A stretch of 64,000 bases of DNA. It comes from Catenulispora sp. GP43 (GTDB taxonomy: Bacteria; Actinomycetota; Actinomycetes; Streptomycetales; Catenulisporaceae). Position 1 is the stretch's first letter. Every line of letters begins with the position of its first letter. A program made the position numbers and the translations under genes. Shown here piece by piece: positions 39,912-48,508 of this stretch. The notes beneath the pieces were generated by a model. The model did no database searches, was not told where the DNA came from, and worked only from the letters and a program-made list of their open reading frames with translations. The stretch is taken from positions 434,001 to 498,000 of the forward strand of contig NZ_JBGCCT010000003.1 in assembly GCF_041260665.1 (NCBI RefSeq). The letters run 5' to 3'.

Positions 39912-41093
39912 ATGGACATCCTCGACATCCTGCTGCTGCTGGTCGTGGCGGCGTTCGCGGTCTCCGGGTATCGGCAGGGTTTCGTCGTCGGAGTGGTCTC
40001 CTTCGCGGGCTTCCTCGGCGGTCTGGCGCTGGGCTTCGTGATCGTCCCGACGTTCCTGGACCGCTCCTCGGCGAGCCTGCTGGCCTCGGTGATAGCGCTG
40101 TGCGCGGTGCTGGCGCTGGCGGTGGTCGGGCAGGTGCTCGGCTCGATGCTGGGCGGCAAGCTGCGCGAGGCCATCACCTGGGAGCCGGCCCGGCTGGTGG
40201 ACGCGGTGAGCGGCGCGGTGGTGTCGGTGGTCGCGGTGCTGATGGTGGCCTGGTTCCTGGGCCTGGCGCTGTTCACGTCCTCGGTGCCGACCATCAGCGA
40301 CCAGGTGCGCTCCTCCAGCATCCTCAAGGGCATGACCCAGGTGCTGCCGCAGGGCGCCAACCAGTGGTTCAACGGGTTCTCCAACGTCCTGAACCGCAAT
40401 GGCTTCCCGCAGGTGTTCGCGCCCTTCCAGGCCGAGGACCCGGCGAACGTCCCGGCCCCGGACCAGTCGCTGGTGGGCAGCCCGGTGATCGCCGCCGACC
40501 GGGCCTCGATCGTGAAGATCCGCGGCCAGGCCCCCTCCTGCGGCAAGGACATCGAGGGCTCCGGGTTCGTGTACGCGCCCGGCAAGGTGATGACCAACGC
40601 GCACGTGGTCGGCGGCACCCGCTCGCTGGTGGTGCGCCAGTCCAACAACCGGCAGTACGCGGCCACCGTGGTGCTGTTCGACCCCAAGCGCGACATCGCG
40701 GTGCTGGACGTCCCCGGCCTGAAGGCCCCGCAGCTGAACTTCGACCTGGACGGCAAGGCCAACGACTCCGCGATGGTGGTCGGCTACCCCGAGGACGGCC
40801 CGTTCAGCGTCGACCCCGCGCGCATCCGCGAGCAGATCACCGCGACCGGCGCCGACATCTACTCCAACGGCAACGTCCGGCGCCAGGTGTTCGCGCTCTA
40901 CGCGCAGGTGCAGCAGGGCAACTCCGGCGGCCCGCTGCTGTCCACCGACGGCCGGGTGCTCGGCGTGGTGTTCGCCAAGTCGCTGGAGGACAAGAACACC
41001 GGGTACGCGCTGACCGCGCAGGAGGTCTCCTCCGACGCGTCCGCCGGCGCCGCCACCGACGTTCCGGTGAACACGCAGGCCTGCGCGATCTGA
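39912..41093 (+). CDS. marP: MarP-like membrane-anchored periplasmic serine protease
   Basis: The 393-residue protein starts directly after the NUDIX stop. Four N-terminal membrane segments (residues 4-135) form a CvpA-like domain, as in mycobacterial MarP (Rv3671c). The trypsin-like domain has MTNAHVV with His near 231, RDIAVLDV with Asp near 261, and QGNSGGP with Ser near 339, close to the MarP positions. MarP needs a disulfide and supports survival in acid and oxidative stress; cysteines near residues 214 and 391 could pair. The neighbouring genes match the mycobacterial locus. Confidence 0.9.
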   Translation: MDILDILLLLVVAAFAVSGYRQGFVVGVVSFAGFLGGLALGFVIVPTFLDRSSASLLASVIALCAVLALAVVGQVLGSMLGGKLREAITWEPARLVDAVSGAVVSVVAVLMVAWFLGLALFTSSVPTISDQVRSSSILKGMTQVLPQGANQWFNGFSNVLNRNGFPQVFAPFQAEDPANVPAPDQSLVGSPVIAADRASIVKIRGQAPSCGKDIEGSGFVYAPGKVMTNAHVVGGTRSLVVRQSNNRQYAATVVLFDPKRDIAVLDVPGLKAPQLNFDLDGKANDSAMVVGYPEDGPFSVDPARIREQITATGADIYSNGNVRRQVFALYAQVQQGNSGGPLLSTDGRVLGVVFAKSLEDKNTGYALTAQEVSSDASAGAATDVPVNTQACAI

Positions 41094-41206
41094 GGCGCCG
41101 GGCCGGCGACCCGGTTTTTCAGCCCTCTGCCGCACTGACCTCCGTCGTGCCCTCCTGATACGTTCATGCCACTGTCGGCGAAGCACAACCAGGGGGCGGA
41201 TCGGCC

Positions 41207-41923
41207 ATGCTCGGGCACTCACACGCGACCAGCGGCGGACTGGCCTGGGCGGCGGCCGCCTCGGCGCTGCCGATGAGCGTCCTGGCCTATCCGGCCATGC
41301 ATGGCTCCACCGCGCACATCCAGGTCAAGGACCTGATCTTCGGGACCTTCATCACGGCCGGAGCGGCGCTGCTGCCGGACATCGACCACCCGAACGGCAC
41401 CATCGCGCACGCGATCGGGCCGATCACCCACAACCTGTGCAGGGCGATCGAGAAGATCAGCGGCGGGCACCGGCACGCCACGCACTCGTTCGCCTTCGTC
41501 GCCGCCGTCACCTACGGCACCTGGGCCGGCGAGAAGTACCTCGGGCGCTACTTCACCCTCGGCCTGGTGTTCTTCATGCTGGCGCTGGCCGCCCGGGCGC
41601 TGAACCTGTGCCCGCCGGGAGAAGGGCTTCACGCCTACGGGCCCTGTATCCTGCTGGCCGGCGGCGGCACGGTCCTGATGGACCGCTGGATCGCCAGCGC
41701 GCCGAGCTGGCTGCCGTTCGCCATAGGCCTCGGGGCGCTGACCCATCTGGCGGGTGACTGTCTCACCGACCACGGCTGCCGGCTGTTCTGGCCGTTCACG
41801 CTGCGCACCGGGATACCGCTGATCCAGCGCACCGGCAACAAGATGGAGACCTGGTTCCTGGCGCCGGCGATGGCCGTGGGGTGCGCGGTGCTGCTCTACA
41901 TAAAGACTTCTGGGAAGTCGTAG
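41207..41923 (+). CDS. DUF457/YdjM-type membrane-bound metal-dependent hydrolase
   Basis: The 238-residue protein has HSHATSG at its start, AALLPDIDHPNGT near 51-63, GGHRHATHS near 86-94 and THLAGDCLTDHGC near 180-192, the His/Asp set of the DUF457 family. About five membrane segments alternate with them. These proteins, including E. coli YdjM, are called inner-membrane hydrolases but have no proven reaction. It ends 4 bp from the convergent EphE-like gene. Confidence 0.85.
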   Translation: MLGHSHATSGGLAWAAAASALPMSVLAYPAMHGSTAHIQVKDLIFGTFITAGAALLPDIDHPNGTIAHAIGPITHNLCRAIEKISGGHRHATHSFAFVAAVTYGTWAGEKYLGRYFTLGLVFFMLALAARALNLCPPGEGLHAYGPCILLAGGGTVLMDRWIASAPSWLPFAIGLGALTHLAGDCLTDHGCRLFWPFTLRTGIPLIQRTGNKMETWFLAPAMAVGCAVLLYIKTSGKS

Positions 41924-41927
41924 TCGG

Positions 41928-42827
41928 CTAGCTCTTCAGCCAGTCGATCAGCTCGCCGTTGAAGCGCATCGGCGCCTCCTCCTGCGGGAAGTGGCCGATG
42001 CCCTCCAGCAGCCGCCAGCGGTACGCGGCGGTCACGTAGCGGCCCGAGCCGCGCGCGATGTGCGGCAGCAGGGCGTTGTCGAGCTCGCCCTGCAGGTGCA
42101 GAACCGGCACCTTGACCTCGGTGCGCATGCGCTGCGCGTACCGCATGCCGTCGGGGCGGACCAGGGACCTGATGAGCCAGCGGTAGTACTCCAGCGAGGA
42201 GTGCGCGGCGCCGGGGACGAGCATCGCCTCGCGGTAGCGCTGCGCGACGTCCAGCTCCGGCCAGCCGGTCGCGCCCCATTCCGCGAGCAGCTGCTCGACC
42301 AGCATGGCCGCGTCGCGGGTCAGTGCCTTCTCCGGGGCCCACGGCCGCTGGGCGGACCACATGTAGCGGGCCGCCGAGATCTGCCTGGGATCGGTCAGCA
42401 GGCCCTGGCGGAGCCGGCGCGGATGGGCCGAACCGGTGACGGCCAGGCGGTTCACCGCGGCCGGGCGGAAGACCGCCGCGGTCCAGCCCAGGAAGGCGCC
42501 CCAGTCGTGGCCGACCAGGGTGGCGTTGGACTGGCCGAGGGCGCGGATGACGCCGGTGACGTCCATCGTCAGGGTCAGCGGGTCGTAGCCGCGCGGGGTC
42601 TTGTCGCTGCCGCCGTAGCCGCGCAGGTCCATGGCCACCGCGCGGAAACCGGCGTCGGCCACCGCCGGGAGCTGGTGGCGCCAGGACCACCAGAACTCCG
42701 GGAAGCCGTGCAGGAACAGCACCAGCGGGCCCTCCCCCATCTCGGCGACGTGGAAGCGGGCGCCGTTCGCGGTGATGTCGCGGTGCGTCCACGGGCCGGC
42801 CAGGCGGATCGGATCGGAATCCTGCAT
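41928..42827 (-). CDS. ephE: EphE-like epoxide hydrolase, alpha/beta fold
   Basis: The 299-residue enzyme has FLHGFPEFWWSWRHQ near 38-52 (HGxP oxyanion motif), DLRGYGGSD, GHDWGA near 107-112 with nucleophile Asp, and GIGHFPQEEAP near 277 with the catalytic His. This is a soluble epoxide hydrolase-type enzyme, distinct from the EHN-domain protein at 2065. In mycobacteria EphE (Rv3670) sits beside MarP, as here, supporting the name. Its physiological epoxide is unknown. Confidence 0.87.
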   Translation of the reverse strand: MQDSDPIRLAGPWTHRDITANGARFHVAEMGEGPLVLFLHGFPEFWWSWRHQLPAVADAGFRAVAMDLRGYGGSDKTPRGYDPLTLTMDVTGVIRALGQSNATLVGHDWGAFLGWTAAVFRPAAVNRLAVTGSAHPRRLRQGLLTDPRQISAARYMWSAQRPWAPEKALTRDAAMLVEQLLAEWGATGWPELDVAQRYREAMLVPGAAHSSLEYYRWLIRSLVRPDGMRYAQRMRTEVKVPVLHLQGELDNALLPHIARGSGRYVTAAYRWRLLEGIGHFPQEEAPMRFNGELIDWLKS

Positions 42828-42952
42828 GGGATCAGCCTGCCATGGGGAGCAGGCCGAAGGGGGCCGCGTTCACGCTCCGTGAGGCGTCGCGCGACCCGCC
42901 GCCGGGTGAATATCTGCTCGCTGTCGGGACGAAGCGGTGTTAGCCATGGACT

Positions 42953-44200
42953 ATGAGCTCCAACGGCGCCTACCATCCGATCCGTCCCATCACGGACGAC
43001 GAGGTCCAGGCCTACACCGCGCACCTCGACCTCGCCTTCCACGAGAACCCGCCGCAGGAGGCGCACGACCTCGCGATGCGGCTGCTGGGCGGCCGCGCGA
43101 TCGCCGGGTTCGACGGCGCCGAGCTGGTCGGCACCGGCGGCGACCACGTCTTCGAGCTCACGGTGCCCGGCGGGGTCACGGTGCGGGCGGCCGGCGTCTC
43201 CTACATCACCGTCAAGGCCACACACCGCCGGCGCGGAATCCTCACCTCGATGATGCGCTACCAGCTCGACGGCCTGCACGAGCGCGGCGAGGCGCCGGTG
43301 GCGATCCTGGAGGCCTCCGAGCCCGCGATCTACGGCCGGTTCGGCTACGGACTGGGCTCCCAGCAGTTCGAACTGACCATCCCGCGCGGCGACAACGGCT
43401 TGTCGCGGGTGCCGGGCGGCGACAAGTTCCAGCTGCGGATGGCCGATCCGCTCCAGGCCTACGAGCGCTGCCAGGAGGTCTTCGAGGCGAACCGGCTCGG
43501 CCGGCCGGGGATGCTGCCGCGGGCCGGCGACGCCTGGCACGACTCGGCGCTGGCCGACCACGACTTCGCCCGCGACGGCGCGGGCCCGCTGCGCTGCGTG
43601 GTCGCCGAGGACGCGGCCGGCCGGGCGGTCGGGTTCGCGCGCTACCGGATCAAGGAGGACTGGGACAACCCCGCGCGCCCGGACTGCAAGGTGCGGGCCA
43701 AGGAGGTCTACGGCCGCGACCTGGCGTCCTACGTCGCGATCTGGCGCTTCCTGCTCGACATCGACCTGACCAGCGAGATCCACGCCGAGGTGCCGACCGA
43801 CGACCCGCTGCTGTTCCTGCTCGCCGATCCCCGGCAGGCGGTGCCGCGGGTGCAGGACGAGCTGTACGTGCGGATCGTCGACGTGGACCGGGCCCTGGCG
43901 GCGCGGCGGTACGCGGCGCCGGTCGACGTGGTGTTCGAGATCTCGGACACCTTCTGCGCGTGGAACACCGGACGCTGGCGGTTGCGCGGCGATGCCGAGG
44001 GGGCGGTCTGCGAGCGGACCACGGATCCGGCGGATCTGGTGCTGGGGCCGCGCGAGCTCGGGACCGCCTACCTCGGCGGTTTCTCGCTGGCCGCGCTGGG
44101 CCGGGCCGGGCGGGTCGAGGAGCTGCGGCCGGGGGCGCTGGCCGAGGCGTCGCGGGCCTTTGTGAGCGATGTCGCGCCCTGGGTGCCCTTCGGATTCTGA
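42953..44200 (+). CDS. Eis-like GNAT N-acetyltransferase
   Basis: The 415-residue protein is a full-length Eis-type three-domain acetyltransferase. PIRPITDDEVQAYTAHLDLAFHE opens the first GNAT domain, and VSYITVKATHRRRGILTSMMRYQL near 86-108 is the acetyl-CoA-binding motif. IYGRFGYGLGSQQFEL near 127-142 begins the second GNAT domain. A sterol-carrier-like domain ends with PWVPFGF, where the C-terminal Phe carboxylate acts as base in Eis. Eis acetylates aminoglycosides and other amines; the substrate here is unknown. Its divergent neighbour is the EphE-like gene. Confidence 0.88.
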   Translation: MSSNGAYHPIRPITDDEVQAYTAHLDLAFHENPPQEAHDLAMRLLGGRAIAGFDGAELVGTGGDHVFELTVPGGVTVRAAGVSYITVKATHRRRGILTSMMRYQLDGLHERGEAPVAILEASEPAIYGRFGYGLGSQQFELTIPRGDNGLSRVPGGDKFQLRMADPLQAYERCQEVFEANRLGRPGMLPRAGDAWHDSALADHDFARDGAGPLRCVVAEDAAGRAVGFARYRIKEDWDNPARPDCKVRAKEVYGRDLASYVAIWRFLLDIDLTSEIHAEVPTDDPLLFLLADPRQAVPRVQDELYVRIVDVDRALAARRYAAPVDVVFEISDTFCAWNTGRWRLRGDAEGAVCERTTDPADLVLGPRELGTAYLGGFSLAALGRAGRVEELRPGALAEASRAFVSDVAPWVPFGF

Positions 44201-44224
44201 CCTTGGTCTCATAATCTGGGCGCC

Positions 44225-45055
44225 ATGAACGAGGTAACCGAGAAGGATTACAAAGGCGTACTCCTGCGGCGGCACCCCGCGTCCGGCAACGGCGTGGTCG
44301 CGGAGATCGTGCTGAACCGCGCGTCGGCGATGAACGCGATCTCGACCGCGATGGCCGCGGCGATCCGGGACGTCGCGCCGGAGCTGGCCGAGGACCCGGC
44401 GGTGCGCGCCGTGGTGGTGTCGTCGGCGCCGCCCGCGGCCGAGGGGAAGAACCACGCGTTCTGCGTCGGCGTGGACCTCAAGGAGCGCAACCAGATGAGC
44501 GACGCCGAGCTGGTCGCCACCCGGCCGGCGTTCCGGCGGACCTGGGGCGCGTTCGGCTCGCTGCCGATGCCGGTCGTGGCTGCGGTCTCCGGCTACGCCC
44601 TGGGCGGCGGCTGCGAGCTGGCGCTGGCCTGCGACCTGATCGTGGCCGACGACGGCGCGGTGTTCGGGCTGCCCGAGGTGTCCGTCGGCGTCATCCCCGG
44701 CGGCGGCGGCACGCAGACGCTGGTGCGGCGCGTGGGCATGAACCGCGCCGCCGACCTGATCTTCACCGCGCGGCGCATCGACGCCGACGAGGCCGACCGG
44801 TTCGGGATGGTGGACCGGCGGGTGCCGGGGAGCTCGACGGCGCGCGCGGCGGCGCTGGAGCTGGCGCAGCAGATCGCGAAGAACTCGCCGATCGGGGTGC
44901 GCAACGCCAAGCACGCGCTGAAGGTCGGCGCGGACCTGCCGCTGGCCGCCGGGCTGGACGTGGAGGACGGGGCGTGGCGGGCCACGGCGTTCTCGGCGGA
45001 CCGGGCCGAGGGTGTGCGGGCGTTCGTGGAGAAGCGGTCGCCGGTCTGGCCGTGA
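44225..45055 (+). CDS. Enoyl-CoA hydratase/isomerase (crotonase family)
   Basis: The 276-residue protein has NRASAMNAIS near 31, FCVGVDLKER near 77 and SGYALGGGCELALACDLIVAD near 118-138 (oxyanion hole), then FGLPEVSVGVIPGGGGTQTLVRRVG near 144-168 with the catalytic Glu. This is a bifunctional-looking crotonase of fatty-acid beta-oxidation. Three degenerate GAAGTAG-rich copies (TTGAAGYAGYGCAG) follow the stop at about 45070-45122. It follows the Eis-like gene by 24 bp and may be in its operon. Confidence 0.87.
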   Translation: MNEVTEKDYKGVLLRRHPASGNGVVAEIVLNRASAMNAISTAMAAAIRDVAPELAEDPAVRAVVVSSAPPAAEGKNHAFCVGVDLKERNQMSDAELVATRPAFRRTWGAFGSLPMPVVAAVSGYALGGGCELALACDLIVADDGAVFGLPEVSVGVIPGGGGTQTLVRRVGMNRAADLIFTARRIDADEADRFGMVDRRVPGSSTARAAALELAQQIAKNSPIGVRNAKHALKVGADLPLAAGLDVEDGAWRATAFSADRAEGVRAFVEKRSPVWP

Positions 45056-45185
45056 GTGGTGCGGGGTTCTTGAAGCAGCGCGGGGCTTTTGAAGTAGCGC
45101 AGGCTTCTTGAAGTAGTGCAGATCACCAGCCGTCGCCCCATTTGCCGTTAGGCGAGTGCGTCCGCGCTTGCTAGCGTCTTGGGCG

Positions 45186-45302
45186 ACGGCGGTGTGCGCC
45201 GTCCACATCGAGTGCAGCGAAGCCGGTGGGAATCCGGCGCTGTCCCGCAACTGTGAGCTCTCCGTTCGGAGGGCGAGCCAGGTCGCCTCACGCGATGTGC
45301 CA
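45186..45302 (+). promoter_or_regulatory. Cobalamin riboswitch
   Basis: CACATCG (45204-45210) and CGATGTG (45293-45299) form the closing P1 stem. Inside lie GAAGCCGGTGGGAATCCGGC, the conserved core, and GCTGTCCCGCAACTGTGA after it, both typical of B12 riboswitches. The B12 box is at AGCCAGGTCGCCT (45276-45288). It lies upstream of btuF and should shut the operon when adenosylcobalamin is plentiful. Confidence 0.92.
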
Positions 45303-45386
45303 AGGTTCGGCCCTCGCGGTTCGGGGCGGTCCGGCTGTGTGCGCGGCACGCCTGCCTGGGTCGGCGCGCGCGGCGGGGACCGCGGA

Positions 45387-45403
45387 TCAGCCGGAGGAGC
45401 TGA
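45387..45403 (+). promoter_or_regulatory. Hairpin holding the btuF ribosome site in its loop
   Basis: TCAGC (45387-45391) and GCTGA (45399-45403) pair around CGGAGGA, which is the btuF Shine-Dalgarno. The hairpin ends 5 bp before the GTG. It could be the output of the riboswitch, acting on translation. Confidence 0.45.
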
Positions 45404-45407
45404 CCTC

Positions 45408-46397
45408 GTGCATTCTCGTCTGCACAATTCGACGCGGCGCGTGGCCGTCGGCCTCGTCGCGGCCTCGGCGCTGCTGGCCGCCGGGTGTTCGTCGTCGAAG
45501 TCGGCGTCGGCCCCGGCCGGCTCGGGCACCGCGTCCACCACGACCGCCGCCTCGTCCGCGGCCGCCTTCCCGGCCACGATCACCGCCAAGAACGGCGCGG
45601 TGAAGTTGGCGGCCGAGCCGAAGAAGATCGTGTCGCTGTCGCCCTCGGCCACCGAGGACCTGTTCGCGATCGGCGCGGGCTCGCAGGTCACCGCGGTCGA
45701 TGACCAGTCGGACTATCCCGCGAGCGCCCCGAAGAGCGCGCTGTCCGGCTACAAGCCGAACGCCGAGGCGATAGCGAAGTACAACCCGGATCTGGTGGTC
45801 GTCGCCGACGACAGCTCGCAGATCGTGGAGCAGCTCGGCAAGCTGAACGTCCCGGTCCTGTGGTTCGACGCCCCGAACACCCTGGACGACGCCTACAGCC
45901 AGATCACCGAGCTCGGCGCCGCCACCGGCCACACCACCGCCGCGACCACCGAGGTCGCCACGATGAAGCAGCAGATCACGGCGGCGATCGCGGCCACGAA
46001 GAAGCCGGCCACACCTCTTAAGTACTACTACGAGGTCGGCACCCCCGGGAACTACAGCGCCACCTCGAAGACCTTCATCGGCTCGATCTTCGCCCAGTTC
46101 GGCCTGACCGACATCGCCGACCCGGCCGACAAGACGGGCGGCGGCTACCCGCAGCTCTCCGACGAGTACCTGGTGACCGCGGCCCCCGACCTGATCTTCC
46201 TGGCCGACACCAAGTGCTGCCAGCAGACCTCGGCCACCGTCGCCGCCCGCCCCGGCTGGTCGGCGATCCCGGCGGTGAAGAACGCGGCGAAGGGCACGGT
46301 CGTCGGCATGGACGACGACATCGCCTCCCGCTGGGGTCCGCGCCTGGTGGATCTGGTGCAGCAGATCTCGAAGGCCGTGAACCAGGCCCAGGGCTGA
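45408..46397 (+). CDS. btuF: Cobalamin-binding lipoprotein of the uptake ABC transporter (BtuF-like)
   Basis: From GTG 45408 the protein has 329 residues. Lipobox ALLAAGC with Cys near 24 marks a lipoprotein, followed by a Ser/Thr-rich linker. The binding domain has KIVSLSPSATEDLFAIGAGSQVTAVDDQSDYP near 73-104, the BtuF/FepB-family opening, then NPDLVVVAD and APDLIFLADTKC. The control by a B12 riboswitch and the following BtuC and BtuD genes support cobalamin as ligand. A longer frame from 45156 runs into the riboswitch and is rejected. Confidence 0.9.
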   Translation: MHSRLHNSTRRVAVGLVAASALLAAGCSSSKSASAPAGSGTASTTTAASSAAAFPATITAKNGAVKLAAEPKKIVSLSPSATEDLFAIGAGSQVTAVDDQSDYPASAPKSALSGYKPNAEAIAKYNPDLVVVADDSSQIVEQLGKLNVPVLWFDAPNTLDDAYSQITELGAATGHTTAATTEVATMKQQITAAIAATKKPATPLKYYYEVGTPGNYSATSKTFIGSIFAQFGLTDIADPADKTGGGYPQLSDEYLVTAAPDLIFLADTKCCQQTSATVAARPGWSAIPAVKNAAKGTVVGMDDDIASRWGPRLVDLVQQISKAVNQAQG

Positions 46398-46406
46398 GCC
46401 ACGGCG

Positions 46407-47741
46407 ATGCGGCGGCAGGGAGCGGATGCGGATGCTGACGCGGCGGCGGCGGGGGGTGCCGAAGCCGCGGCGGTCGATGCTGCTGCGACGATGGTGGCCG
46501 CGGGCGCTGACGCGGCGGCCGGAGTCCTGGCGCCGGGACCTGCCGCGCATGTCGCTGCCGAGTCTGCGAGCGGCGACCGCCCGGCGACCGATGAGCCGAA
46601 CTCGATCCCCCCGCACTCGCGCCCGAGCCGCCGCCTTGCCCGCTCCGCGGTCGATGAGCCGAACTCGATCCCTCCGCACTCGCTCCCGCACTCACCCCCA
46701 CGCCGCCGCCTCGCCCGCCCGACCGTCGCCCTCCTCGCCGCGACCGCGGTCCTCCTTCTCGCCGTCCTCGTCTCCAGCCTCGGCGGCGCCGCGGGCCTCC
46801 CGGTCGCCGGCACCGCCAAGGCGCTGCTGGACAAGCTCCCCTTCGTAGACCTCCATACCGGGCTCGGGCCGGTGCAGCAGAGCGTGCTGGACCAGATCCG
46901 GCTGCCGCGCGTCGTCCTGGCCACGCTCGTCGGGGCGCTGCTCGCGCAGGCGGGGGCCGCGTATCAGGGCGTCTTCCGCAATCCGCTCTCTGACTCCGGG
47001 ACCATCGGGGCCTCCGCCGGTGCCGGGATGGCCGCGACGCTCGTCATCGTCTATGGCGGCGGGCCCGAGCACACCGTGGCGGGCATCGGTGCCGTGCCGC
47101 TGGCCGCGTTCGTCGGTGCGCTCGGCGGGGTGCTCGCCAGCTATGTGCTCGGCACGTTCGTGGGTCGGGGCGGGACCGCCTCGCTCATCCTCGCCGGGGT
47201 CGCGGTCAGTTCGTTCGTCGGGGCGGTGCAGGCGTTCGTCATGCAGCGGAGCACCACGGACGTGCGGCAGGTGTACTCGTGGCTGTTCGGGAGTTTCGCC
47301 GCCGCCGACTGGTCGCTGGTGCGGTTGGCGCTGCCCTACGCCGTCATCAGTGTCCTGATCGTCACCGTGCACGCGCGGCATCTGGACGTCCTCGCGCTCG
47401 GCGACGACGAGGCCGCCACCCTCGGCCTGAACCCCGTGCGGACCCGGCTGATCGTGCTGGCCGCGGCCTCGCTGGCGACCGCGACCGCGGTCGCGGTCAG
47501 CGGCATCATCGGGTTCGTCGGGCTGGTGGTGCCGCACGTCGTGCGCCGTGTCGCCGGGCCCGGGCACCGGCTGCTGCTGCCGATGAGCCTGCTGGTGGGC
47601 GGTGCGTTCCTGGTGCTGGCCGACCTGCTCGCGCGGACCGTGCTGGCGCCGGCCGAGCTGCCGATCGGGGTCGTGACCTCGTTCGTCGGGGCGCCGTTCT
47701 TCCTGGTGATCCTGCGGGCGACGCGGGAGCGGGACCGGTGA
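46407..47741 (+). CDS. btuC: Cobalamin ABC transporter permease (BtuC-like) with unusual N-terminal extension
   Basis: The 444-residue permease has ten membrane segments from about residue 107 on, with PRVVLATLVGALLAQAGAAYQGVFRNPLSDSGTIGASAGAG near 163-203, the FecCD-family core, and GFVGLVVPHVVRR near 371. About 105 residues precede the first segment, rich in Ala, Asp and Arg, with EPNSIPPHS twice 21 residues apart. BtuC homologues normally start near the first membrane helix. The chosen ATG 46407 has no clear ribosome site; a later start (for example ATG 46491) would only shorten the tail. Confidence 0.86.
   Translation: MRRQGADADADAAAAGGAEAAAVDAAATMVAAGADAAAGVLAPGPAAHVAAESASGDRPATDEPNSIPPHSRPSRRLARSAVDEPNSIPPHSLPHSPPRRRLARPTVALLAATAVLLLAVLVSSLGGAAGLPVAGTAKALLDKLPFVDLHTGLGPVQQSVLDQIRLPRVVLATLVGALLAQAGAAYQGVFRNPLSDSGTIGASAGAGMAATLVIVYGGGPEHTVAGIGAVPLAAFVGALGGVLASYVLGTFVGRGGTASLILAGVAVSSFVGAVQAFVMQRSTTDVRQVYSWLFGSFAAADWSLVRLALPYAVISVLIVTVHARHLDVLALGDDEAATLGLNPVRTRLIVLAAASLATATAVAVSGIIGFVGLVVPHVVRRVAGPGHRLLLPMSLLVGGAFLVLADLLARTVLAPAELPIGVVTSFVGAPFFLVILRATRERDR
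46589..46714 (+). repeat. 63-bp direct duplication in the BtuC N-terminal extension
   Basis: CGATGAGCCGAACTCGATC occurs at 46589 and 46652, exactly 63 bp (21 codons) apart, with the following bases also largely alike. It encodes the EPNSIPPHS repeat. Confidence 0.75.
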
Positions 47742-48508
47742 GCGCGGTCAAGGCCGCCGGGGTGCGGGTGAGGCTGGACCACAAGCCGATCCTGCACGGC
47801 GTCGACCTCGCCGTGGCCTCCGGATCGTGGCACGCCGTGCTCGGCCCGAACGGCGCGGGCAAGTCCACGCTGCTCAAGGCGATCGTCGGCATCCTGGCCT
47901 ACCAGGGCGACATCCGGGTCGGCGGGGAGTCGGTCGCGAAGCTGTCCGCCAAGCACCGGGCCCGCCTCATCGCCTACGTCCCGCAGCAGCCGCAGCTGCC
48001 CGGCGACATGACCGTCGCCGAGTACGTCCTGCTCGGCCGCACCCCGTACCTGGGCTACCTGGGCGTGGAGTCCCGTAGCGACCGCGCGGTCGCCGAGGGC
48101 GCGCTGGAGCGCCTGGACCTCGCCGGATTCGCCGGCCGCCGGCTCGGGGCGATGTCCGGCGGCGAACGGCAGCGGGTGGTGCTGGCCCGCGCCCTCGCGC
48201 AGCAGGCCGGCGTGCTGCTGCTCGACGAGCCGACCACCGCCCTGGACCTCGGCCACCAGCAGCAGGTCCTGGACCTGGTCGACGAGCTGCGCGCGACCGA
48301 GGGCCTGACCGTGGTCAGCACCCTGCACGACCTCAGCCTGGCCGCGCAGTACGCCGACGAGCTCACTCTCGTGGCCGGCGGCGCGGTGGTCGCCACCGGC
48401 ACGGCGCGAGAAGTCCTTACCGAGCAACGGATCGCCGAGCACTACGGAGCTCGGGTCAAAGTATTCGACGACGGCGAGGGGCGCCCGGTCGTCCACCTCG
48501 TCCGCTAG
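47738..48508 (+). CDS. btuD: Cobalamin ABC transporter ATPase (BtuD-like)
   Basis: The GTG at 47738 overlaps the permease stop (GTGA), giving 256 residues. GPNGAGKST near 34-42 (Walker A), AMSGGERQRVVLARAL near 137 (signature), VLLLDEPTTALDL near 160 (Walker B) and LHDLSLAAQYAD with switch His are present, matching the iron-siderophore/cobalamin family. With btuF and btuC it forms a complete importer. It converges on the solute-binding gene with 4 bp of overlap. Confidence 0.9.
   Translation: MSAVKAAGVRVRLDHKPILHGVDLAVASGSWHAVLGPNGAGKSTLLKAIVGILAYQGDIRVGGESVAKLSAKHRARLIAYVPQQPQLPGDMTVAEYVLLGRTPYLGYLGVESRSDRAVAEGALERLDLAGFAGRRLGAMSGGERQRVVLARALAQQAGVLLLDEPTTALDLGHQQQVLDLVDELRATEGLTVVSTLHDLSLAAQYADELTLVAGGAVVATGTAREVLTEQRIAEHYGARVKVFDDGEGRPVVHLVR

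Noticed and set aside
42575-45691. Minus-strand frame of 1038 codons over the Eis-like and hydratase genes
   Set aside because: Length alone is misleading in high-GC DNA; both genes on the plus strand have full catalytic motifs, and the frame runs through the riboswitch.
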